64,000 nt of DNA from Eudromia elegans (lineage: Eukaryota; Chordata; Aves; Tinamiformes; Tinamidae), in the NCBI GenBank assembly GCA_003342815.1, contig PTEX01000131.1, positions 147,640-211,639 of the forward strand, written 5' to 3'. The position numbers were made by a program, and so were the translations under genes. A model generated the notes under the pieces. That model was not told the origin of the DNA, made no database searches, and saw nothing but the letters and a program-made list of their open reading frames with translations. How positions within the stretch are numbered: position 1 is the stretch's first letter; each line of letters begins with the position of its first letter. Shown in pieces: positions 23,590 to 33,560 of the stretch.

Positions 23590-24280
23590 GAACAGACTCA
23601 TTACCAGGATGAATAAATACACTTTATTAGCAATTGTCTTTGTTGAATAGTGAAAGTAATTTAGATGTTTTACAAGCTGAAGAGAACATAAAACAGGTAC
23701 AGGGAATATAGGATGTACAAGAAAGCTAGAAAAGTAGGAAATGAAGTAAAACACCGTAGTTTAAGGTACTAAGGTCAATTAAAGCAAAACAAACCCATGT
23801 TTCATTTTGCACTAACTAATAGCTATTGTAGTAGCACCTAATTAGCTTAGGAAAGATATGTAAGAACTTGCATAATTTTGATTACATACACAAATCTAAG
23901 TGGGATACTGGACTGTGGAAATTAAATTATTCTTAGAACGTAACTGAATAATATACCAAATAATTTGAATACATTCATAGTGGGCTTGCTTTCATAGTTA
24001 ACTGTGATTATTTGCTTAGCCCCACAGAGCAATCATTACCCACGGTCACATGAGGAACGTGTGGAGGTTGAGGAGTGATTAGTGCTTAGGCACCAACCTT
24101 AGCAAGCACTAGTTGTAATACAGTTGCACTGAGGCATAACTGACTTTCAAGCAGTAAAGCTAAACCTGAAGCAATGCAAGTATCTTACACACCTCTTACT
24201 GTTACAATTACAAAAATGAAATGTGATCTGGGCATTCTGCATTTGTTAATGAGCCCTATTAACTCTTGTGACAATGTATG
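23590..24280. promoter_or_regulatory. Candidate conserved noncoding element block
   Basis: A long AT-rich block with few repeats and many homeodomain-type cores (CACCTAATTAGCTTAG, TTTGATTACATAC, GGACTGTGGAAATTAAATTA, TTTGTTAATGAGCC). This resembles the dense noncoding elements of developmental gene deserts. The boundaries are approximate and conservation is untested. Confidence 0.25.
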
Positions 24281-27200
24281 AGTGCAGAAAGGGATTATTG
24301 CAAAAGCTACAGTGTGATGGTTATGAATTCTAAAAACGGGCTGTTGGGTTTTGGTGTGGTATCTCTTGGTTGCCCTTTTCAGGTGAATACTGCTACCTGG
24401 GTTGGACTTCTGCCTTTATCTTTCCCTGCTTGGGAGTCACTGCCTGCAGCAGCAAGCAGTTGCCAGCTAGCAGGATTTTTCCAGGGGTTGCAGTCTTGTC
24501 AGCTCACATTAGTTGAGCAGCAGTGGCCGGATTATGCTGGCTCCAGCTCCAAGGGAGGGCAAAGGGGTGGAATCCATCTTGCTTCCTGTCCTGATGGCCT
24601 TCCCTGCTGCCCTTGGAACCTGGCCTAAAATCATCCATATCAACTCGGTGGATTTTCTATCTGCTTTTTTCTTAATATCAAAGTATATATAAAAATAAGT
24701 AGCATAATAATACTCTTGTGTCCTAATCAGCAAATGATGTTACTTCTTTCAGTGGATTATTAACTCAGCACTTTTTCAAATACCTAATAGACATTGACTG
24801 CTCTGTCTTGTTTCTGTTTTCCTTAGGATTTTCTTTTCTCTCTCCATTGGTTTATGGACGTAGAAATAGATGTGCCGTATCCCACTTGGGTTACTTTTTT
24901 CTTCTTGGTATTGGTCATTTAGCAAATCTAGCATCATCAAAGCAATGCAGTCGCTTACAGTTCTTCAAGATTTTCTGTATTCAGATGTACATCCATTCTT
25001 TTGAATAGGTTTTTAAACTTAATTTTGGATATTCCACAAGTATTGAACAAATCAGTTAAATGTTAGCTCATTGAATAATGGAAATATCCCCATTTTTGGT
25101 GGGAAAAGTAGGACTGGGAAGTAGCATTACACTATTGCCATATAAGTGCACGCTGATCTAGTTCTGTCATGACGTTGGAAGCCTTCAGTGGTCCCGCGGT
25201 GTTTCATGCACAGTCCCTAACAGATTAACCCAGTGAAGTCTTTGCTTGTGTCTGTGTTCAACCAGGACCTAAGGAACAGCTGTTCATCTGCAGTTATAGA
25301 TGCTCGTGTGTGTTGAAAGCTCCCTGTCTCTTACCAGACCAGTTTCGAAGCCCCAAGAAGCCCTCTCCGTGCCTCTTTACCCTCCGGTTCCTCAGAGCTG
25401 AAAAGGGCAAGCAGGGCATGGTCCTCAACAGTGCCACGCTTCAGTTCTGCTCAGTGCTGATAAGAGAAAATATTATCTTTTTCTCTGGGATTTTGAAGTA
25501 CCAAAAAGACTTCATGCTGATGATAACAGAAGCCATTGTCTTAATGTGGGATAAAACAAATATTTTGAAGTTGCCTACTGAGCGTGGTTGATCCTAGTGA
25601 CAGATTCTGTTTATCTGAAGACATTTGTATGTGTGTGTTCAGCTCTTCGACCAAGCTTTTTCAGGGACTGAATATAGAAGCAACAATTATTTCTTTCGTG
25701 CAGCTGATAGATAAAATAGTATGCTAAGAATGCATAAATTAGGGCAGTGTAATCATACAAGGCAGTGGATAGAAGTTACTATGGAAACTTCAGTTAAGTA
25801 TTTGTTAGTGTTGATATTCTGCCCTTATTCTTACAATAACAGTTGTATAGTGAAATAATTATTTGAAATAAAAAGTAACAGAAACATCCGCTAAGCTGAA
25901 AAGTTTTTGTCAAATGCCTGTGATAATTATAAGCAAACCATTATCATTGCTGAAGAAAGCAGTAGTGTCACTGTCTTCATATATCATAGGCCTAAAATCT
26001 AATTGGAAACCTCTAGCCAGTCATTTATTATTTTGGTCATAGAGATGGGACAGCATGAGCATCACATAGGTGACAGTATCAACAAAGGTAATCGGATCAG
26101 ATAGTAATTTTTTTTTTAGGGTATTAGAATAATAAGGATAAAAAACACTTGACAAATTTTGTTACTATTTAAGAAATTTGTTTTAAAGAAATGAACATAC
26201 CACCCCAAATCCTGGGGTGGTAAGACTGGTTCTGCTAATTCAGCCTTCCTGCTCTGGGGCCAGATGGTGCGAGCGCAGTGTGTTCAGCTCAGTGCTGCGA
26301 TGCCAGCAGCAAGCACAGATCCAGTCAGCACAGGGCTTCACGTGCCCCTCAAAGAGCACTCCCAACAGGGGGTGGTTTCACAATGAATGTAAATGAAAAT
26401 TGATGTGGTCTCACTCTGTAAAGGATTAATTCTTTGTTGGTCTGTATCCAATGTTCCAGCTCCAGGCTGCATCGACTGGTTCAGAGTCACTCCTTTGGAC
26501 AGGAATATTGGGATGGTTTAGAGTGAGGAGAAAAAAAAAAGATGCAAATGAAAACAGAGCAACAAAACCTGTAATGAGTGTGTGTGTTGTTAATGGATTT
26601 TTTTTTTCAGGATTTCACATTTCGTATCTGAAGTTAAGTATAGCTTCTAGGGGCTGTAGAGCAGAGTGAGCCTCTTAACCACTTGAAAGCATTTCATAAC
26701 AACTGTCTCTGACTAGCTAAGTTGAGACAGTAGAGTCCTTCAAGGAAAAAAGAGCAAGCTGGTAGAGTTGAATCCTGAGGGCGTGATAAAGCCCTTTCCA
26801 CAGCAGTGCAACCTTAGTGCTGGTGAGAACAGCTGTGTGGAGAGGTGGTTGCTGGTGCATCCTGTCAGTGGTTCCCACCTGCGCTGATGGTGGTCTGGAG
26901 CACACGGAGAAAGTCTGCCCCCAAACACAAGTGCTCTCCTGGTTTCCTGCTTGGCCTGCCTTGCTTACCTTTGCATGGGATGGCTGCTGGTACAGCAGGA
27001 GTGGGCGACTGCTTCCAGGGCAGCTGTGGTCTGCGTGGGGTGCCTGCCACCCAGCTCTCCTGGGAGGCACTTTTCCCTTAACCTGCTTTGTGTCTCTGCA
27101 CCTTTGAGGCGATGGTCAGTGCTCTGTGAATGGCTTCCTGTGATGCAGAAGTTTGAGGCTGAAATAAGTTACCAAGCTTTGCAGTTTTCCACTGACCTCT

Positions 27201-28499
27201 GCCTTCATCATTAAAAATCCCTCTTACAAGAAATGAAGTTGCTCCAATTCCATGTGTTTTCAACTGTGATTTCTGTTTCTTACTGTAGTTTGAAGGTAGA
27301 GCATGCAAAATAAAATATCTTGAAATGGGAAGAGCTGTGATACTTTAATATTTTGGTCAGTGTTTTGATGCTAGCTGAGTTCTGCTGTGGATAAGTTCGA
27401 GTGCTGTTTCTCTCTGTTTTTCTTTTTTTCCCTAGATGTATGAGTTTGCCGCTATATCCCAGAAGAACCCAGCTACTCTGCTAGGTTAAACAGAAGTGTC
27501 ACTCAGTGCCTTTACATGTGCATCACAGGAAAAGGATGACTCATAAATCAGAGAAACGTATTCCAGGGGAAAGGTGGATTTCTGTTTACCCTGCATATCC
27601 CATACATTTTAAATCTTTTATTAGCCATTGCTGACTTTACTGGAAAATGTAGTGAGTTTTATGAATGTTTTCCAAATAAATATTTGGAAGCAATATATAA
27701 TACAATTAGAACAGCTTTTACACATGCAGTTTTCCACATAATCTCCTTCTCCCAGAAGGAGCAACCACAAGTCCTTATCATTCTTTCCAACCTTGCTTCT
27801 TCACTGTTTATAGAAGTGAATGGTGGATACTGGTTCCATCTGAGACCTTACCTGGAAGATTCAGGTGTGGTTTGCAGTGGGAACGGTGCCTGTTACTCAG
27901 ACATACTGTTGGATGAGGCAGGTCAGGTATACCTGGAGAGTGTTGCTGCTCATCCTGAGCGGAGCCGCCTGAGCACCCCTCCTGTCTCGGTCACCATGGC
28001 CAGATGGGCATTGCTGCCTCCTGCCGCAGGGAGAAAAGGAAGGAGACTGGCAGCTTTAGGGTTGTGAGGAATCTGTGACAAAAAGGCTCTTTTAATGTAA
28101 CTCGTAGTTAGGCTTTATTTCTGCAGTGGCTCTTCTGCTCCAATATACACATGTAGCACTTGGAGTATATATATTGCCAGATCTTGGTAAAGGTATAGAA
28201 AAACAAATTACAAAACAGTCTTTTCAACCATTTATATATATCCAAGCTTGTTAGAAGGAAGGAGAAAACTGAGTAACAGATGAAGAGCATTATTTATCCT
28301 GGCTATATTATCAGAAGGACTAAATGTAAACACCTGCATGTTTCAGAGAACTAGATCTACATCATGTTCTCTAATAGGCAACTCTGGAGTATACACGTAT
28401 TCTAAGCAGCCATTAGCCAAATAGCTGTTAGGATGATTTTTAAAAGTCACAAAAATATTGCTGCCAAATTATGAAGAAAAGAAAGGGTTTTTCATCAAA
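24281..28499. other. Unique noncoding DNA with GC-richer patches
   Basis: No gene could be identified. GC-richer patches (24400-24620, 26780-27110, 27830-28060) carry overlapping open frames of up to 127 codons, none with a known domain. Exon-like segments at 27436-27489 (plus) and 27852-28020 (minus) are described as findings. A perfect 10-bp stem-loop lies at 26198-26222. Confidence 0.6.
26198..26222. repeat. Perfect 10-bp inverted repeat, 5-base loop
   Basis: TACCACCCCA at 26198-26207 pairs exactly with TGGGGTGGTA at 26213-26222. The GC-rich stem followed by a non-T-rich sequence is not a bacterial terminator and is too short for a microRNA precursor. Confidence 0.85.
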
Positions 28500-28980
28500 C
28501 CTTAGTATGTGTTTAATCGAAGGATCAAAATGATTCAAGATGGGGCAATCTGATCCGGTAATATAGTGGCAAATCGCTTGTGTAATTTTAGCCCTTTGAA
28601 GCTAGATTCTGACCAATTTTGCAGAAGCTGTTTTCTTAATAGCATACTTTGGTAGTTAGTGCTTGTAAAGTGATTACGAGTGTAATCCACTACTCAGATG
28701 ATCAAGGAGTCCGGGCTGGAATTGATCCCACTGCAGGGAGGCGGCTGGTGTTGCCCTGTGTTACTGTCGGGAGAGAAGCCCCCCTCCGTGGCGCCCATCC
28801 GTGATACTGCTGCCATCACTATCGTCACTGTTACCAGACTCCTCCAAGGGATACAATGAGGAGTTATGGGGGCCATTAAAGTAACTATTGATCCTATTGA
28901 CTATTTTAAAAAGATTTAAAACTGAACACAGCGTGTATAATTGTGATTTTGTTTTATCCGATGATTCCTGTTCCTCATTG
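28500..28980. promoter_or_regulatory. Candidate conserved noncoding element with TAATCC-type inverted pair
   Basis: Complex sequence rich in homeodomain cores. It includes GTGATTAC (28670-28677) facing GTAATCCAC (28682-28690) with a 4-base spacer, an arrangement that suits a dimer of K50-class homeodomains such as OTX or PITX. It continues through AGATGATCAAGG and GGGCCATTAAAGTAAC segments. Enhancer function is inferred. Confidence 0.28.
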
Positions 28981-29198
28981 TTCCTTTGCAGAGGTGTATT
29001 TTCCTCCTCACTTTTCCATTCAGTAGTGAGGCAGTGCACAAAAATGCTTTTTAGAGAAGCATATTCCTTAAGATAGGGGGGAGTTTTATCAAAACTATTA
29101 TGGTCTTTGGAATCTCTCTCCTTCTCTTCATTACCTTTCCATGATCTGTCAATGATGGCAAAACATCCCGTTTAAATACCACCCTCCTTGTATCATGG

Positions 29199-29271
29199 TG
29201 ACTTCTGCTCTACTCTCCCTCTCTACCCCCGCCTCTTTTTTTTGCCTGCTCTCTGGTTATTCCTCCCCTTA
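29199..29271. repeat. Pyrimidine-rich tract
   Basis: Mostly C and T on the plus strand, with CTCTCCCTCTCTACCCCC and an eight-base T run. It lies about 70-140 bases upstream of a CTTCTTCCCCTACAG acceptor-like site. Confidence 0.65.
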
Positions 29272-30115
29272 TATCAGCAAGGTGAAAAGCTTAATTTTTC
29301 CTAGCAAGGCCTGCTCTGACTCTGTTGGCTTCTTCCCCTACAGTCCCAGCTCCACAGCCCACTGATGTGTGCAAGGGCTGAGGCTTCTTCCCTCAAGCTT
29401 AGCTGGATTTTTGGTGACTCCTGGTATGACACTAGGTTGTTCTTTCAGTCTGGATTTAGATGTGATCTCGCTCATTTAAAGTTCTTTACTTCCTCCTTCA
29501 GGAAGGAGTTCCAAAAGCAGTTCTACTTTGCACCTCTCCTAAGACTGCTCCACAATGCTGAATCAGGGAAAGACTTACCTAGTAAGTGGGTCTGATATAA
29601 ATTTCATTTTAAAACTTTGTTTTAAAGATGATGAACTCAATGTTAAGAGAGAGCGAAGGTTTTCAGATAGAGAAAGGACTACTTCCTGAAAGTTACCCCT
29701 TTCTCTCCTTTAAATTCTCAGCAATTGTTTCTATCCTTTTCTTTCTTGCTGCATTCTTGCTATAATCGAAATCTATAATCTTCTTAATGATACTTGCTTT
29801 CTTTGATCGTGTTTGAAATGCACGTATTTCTGAATCTAGACATGTATTCTCTAAAGAAGGTGGCCTCTTTTTTAGCTCTCACACTGACGTTCATTTTGTT
29901 GTTGCTTCTTTGCTTTACTTGTGAAGTTGTACCTCAGTCTCACTGCAGCTTGCAGAGGCTCGAGTGAAGAGATTAAAAAAAAATAGAGAACGAGCTTTCT
30001 GTTCTCCACTAAGTTTGTTTCTTCATATATAATGCAAAGATGAAAGGATATAACAAAAATGACTATTGTGGCTGAGAAGAAAAATAGGTGGAAGGCAGAT
30101 GTGAAATGTGGGCCA

Positions 30116-30138
30116 CCCCCCCCCCCCCTTTTTTTTTT
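30116..30138. repeat. Poly-C (13) followed by poly-T (10)
   Basis: Two adjoining homopolymers, C at 30116-30128 and T at 30129-30138. They are prone to sequencing and assembly length error. Confidence 0.95.
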
Positions 30139-31392
30139 GTATTTGTTTCCCCATCTTCAGTAGTGGTGAACATCATTTTGCAGAAATGCTGAGAACTGTA
30201 TGAATGGTTAAGCACTAAAGCAGCTTGCCTGGAAGTTGGGGAATCTATTTTTAAGACCTTCACAACTCAGCTGGATAAGACTCTGTGCCAGCTGATTAAC
30301 TGTGGAAATACTCTGCCCTTGTGCAGAGGGTGGCAGAGGGATCGCCAGGGGTCCTCCCAATCAGAGTTTTCTTCTATTTCTGTTCTGTGGAGTAGAAGTG
30401 CAGTTTTAGAGATAAGCTGACTGACTGCGTATTCACAGTATTTTTGAGCATTTGTTTGCTGCAAGCACCGGAGCTCAGAGAGGCACATCTGTGCAGGCTT
30501 GTTTCCTGCTGCTCCTCCCGTTCTCCTTAGGGGAGCATATAAGCACCATCTACCCCTTTCTTTCCTGTGCCTCCATAGAGATGAAGTGTATGGGCCATGA
30601 GGAGGAGTGCAGTATCCACAGGAGAGATAATTCTAAGCAATGCCTGTCTTTTGGTCTGCCTGGGTGTGGCGTTGCAAGTGGAGAGCATGCACTGAATGGA
30701 TGTTACAGCTATGTGAGGGCATAAATATCGGGAAGAAATATTCATCACACTCTTGGAGGATGGATTTTGGTATTTGAGTGTACGGCACTTTGTAAAGCAC
30801 ACAGAGGCAGCTTGAGCTGTGTTAGTGTTTACAGATGAGCTTGCTTTGCCCTGGTGACTTGGTAATGTGTTCTCAGCATGGAGACTGCAACACTGCTGAA
30901 TTTTTCAGCTCTTAACAAAAACAGCATGAAAGTTTTCTAAACAATTTTGTCCAGTGTAAGTGGCAGGAGAGTGAGCTATCAAGACACCTAATGAAGGGAT
31001 GTGCAGGGAAGAGGTTAGACCACTCACAGGGCTGATCTCATCACATTTTTTTGCAACTGTTTTTGGATTCCCAGTTGTTTAGCTCACTCTGTAGCATTAA
31101 GTCCTCAGGAAGTGTTACCAGTGCCTGGAGCTGTGGGGCTGCAGTAGTTCTTACTACTTCAGCGTGTGGAGGAGTCTTCAAAAAGAGGCTGGTAATGAGC
31201 ATTTTAATTCTTCCTGACCTAAAACTGGATAAATATTGCACTTTTGTTCTCAGATAATATAAAAAATTCATGTGCTATGTTATAACCATCTATATTTGAT
31301 TATCATGGCAAGAGAGGAAATTCAACTTCAGACACTTTAAAGAAACTATAGAATTCGGGTGGAGAGATATTCAACTCTAATTTTGTTGTGGC

Positions 31393-31403
31393 CAAAAGGA
31401 AAA

Positions 31404-31436
<33 letters not shown>

Positions 31437-31474
31437 CAAACAAACAAAAAAAAAACCCCAAAAAACCAAAAAAA
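31393..31474. repeat. A-rich (AAAAC)n tract
   Basis: About 80 bases made almost entirely of A and C in AAAAC-like units with A runs. It could be a decayed poly-A tail of a plus-strand retroposed copy, but the 300 bases upstream show no recognisable element. Confidence 0.92.
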
Positions 31475-33459
31475 CGACCCTAATCCATTGACCTTGCAGC
31501 CTTGAAGAGACAGATTTTCTTTGGAGACATGAAAAAGGCCTGAAGGCCATCCCAAATGAAGAAGAGTCTCTTTAGAGGAAGAAAAGAAGCATTTTTCCTT
31601 CCCATGTTTATACAAAGGCTAAGACCAGGAATAAGACGAAATGTAAGTGGGAGGAAAAAAAAATCTTTTCAGAAAATGATTGTACAGGCAAACATATACC
31701 TGCTTTAAAACTATTTTAAAAATTAGCTATTAATTATGGGCCACGTTTTGCTACCCTCAGACAGGTCATCCAAAGACAGAATTACAGAGATGGGTGGTGA
31801 CCCCCTCTGCTTAGCCAACGAGGGATGCATTAGCCACTGCACAGTAGAAAAGCCAGGTTTAGCCTGTATTGAATTCTCCTGGCTCCCAGTCCTGCTTCTC
31901 ACTTGCACCATAACTAAAATCTGGAGTCATTGAAATGCTGCGTGCCATAGTTAATGCCTGAGTGCCAGTTAACATCCCATCCTTGAGAGCTGATGTGGGC
32001 TGGACCTGTTCTGCATATATCTTTTTATTTAGAAGCTCAATAGTTACATTTTCCCGTGAGAGAGACAAGTCATGTTGTTCCACTTCTAGTTTTCCCTTAT
32101 AGAAGAGAGGGCTTGAATCCAGATTTCTTACATCTAGCAGATCTGTCAAACAGGAGGAGGTTGGTGTTTTTAATATATTCTGTATGAGTTAGATGATAAA
32201 TTATCTAGGACTTGCCAACCTAGAAAAAAAGACAATTAAGGAAGACTATAATAAGAGTCTATAAAATTATGGCTGTCATGGCAAGTATGAACAAAAGAAC
32301 ATCTGTTCACACTTTCTGATAGTGCAGGGAAGAAGACCTTAATGAAGTGATAGGGTGTTAGGTAATTATTGAGCTATAAGTTGACAGTAGATCTATCTTT
32401 TTACATTGAGGACTTCTTGACTGCTGAATTGTTTGCATGCTTTGCCTGTAAAACGCTGTTGTCTGTTGCTGAATAACTCTGTATAGTAGAACCCAGAAAA
32501 CTTGCTTTAGCCTGAGACATGGCTTGCATGAACTGAGCACATCAGAGATGTCTCTTCAGCTGCTTTCTCTTCCCAGTTTTCTTTTTTGCTATCAAACCAG
32601 TTAGCAAACAAGATGACTTTGGTCAGCCTGTATGGAAATGTTCAAGATTTGTAACTGTTTGATATTGGGCTGGAGCTAAGGCAAACAGTGTTTTGTGGTT
32701 AACAAGGTGCAGAATAAAATGTCAACTTCAATTTCTGGAATGTGTGTATCTGCAAGCACTGCATCACCACATTCATCTTGTCATTCACACTAGTTTTTCA
32801 TCCTCAGCAAAGTAATGTGAAGAGGCAAGTTAGGAAAGTCATGTGGTTGACAGTTGCATAATCAGCATTTGCCTATTTGACTTGTCTTTTGATTTAGTGA
32901 GCGTGTATGGAGTTGGTAACTAATGTCTGTATTTTAAAAGGGGAAAAAAGAGCTCATTTTCACTATACATTGTACCTCTTAATATTACATGGAATATGGA
33001 ATGTGTTTGTGTTATTGCTGCAATCCTGGACATGCTGCAGCAAAAGATCCATGAAAATGGAGCCACTGCCTTTAAGTTAAAAGGTTGTAAATGGCTTCAC
33101 TTTTATAGCTAATCATTCAGTAAATGAGTGGAAGCTATTCTTAATTTACAGAACAAGTAGATTCTAACACTCAGCAGAACTGATATTTAGAAAAGGACAG
33201 TGTGGAAGGAGTAAATGCAATGTTTGTTGGTAGGAAAATCTGCAAGAGTAGATTTCTCTTCTGCTCATGTTAAAGCAAGGCTTGCCAGAAATACTGTAAC
33301 TTGGAATCTGCTTAGAACAGTTCTTTACAAGAGTAGAATTATTTTTGTTTCTGTTTTCCTCTGCAGTATTCAGTGAAAAAAATCAATACCGCTCTACTCT
33401 CACCTGTACTACAATGTGATTCATGTAGGTGAGGTTACATGACAGTTACAATTCAGTTG

Positions 33460-33560
33460 CAGTTAAGACAATATTAAGAACTCCTTAAAAGGAAAGCTGC
33501 GCTCATTTTCATTAGCAATGCAATCTCATAGTTCATTTTTTCTAATTCACAGACTGAAAT
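33460..33560. promoter_or_regulatory. Candidate conserved noncoding element
   Basis: A compact block with CTCATTTTCATTAGCAATGC and TTTTTTCTAATTCACAG phrases, including an ATTAGCAAT homeodomain/C/EBP-like composite. Inference only. Confidence 0.2.

Larger units (their letters stand above)
28981..33459. other. Unique noncoding DNA with homopolymers
   Basis: No gene could be identified. It holds a pyrimidine-rich tract (29199-29271), C/T homopolymers (30116-30138) and an A-rich (AAAAC)n tract (31393-31474). Exon-like segments at 29344-29581 and 33367-33428 are described as findings. Confidence 0.6.

Noticed and set aside
27684..28067. 127-codon plus-strand open frame
   Set aside because: It crosses from AT-rich into GC-richer sequence, has no known domain, and the second half overlaps a minus-strand exon-like segment. 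No coding signature is visible.
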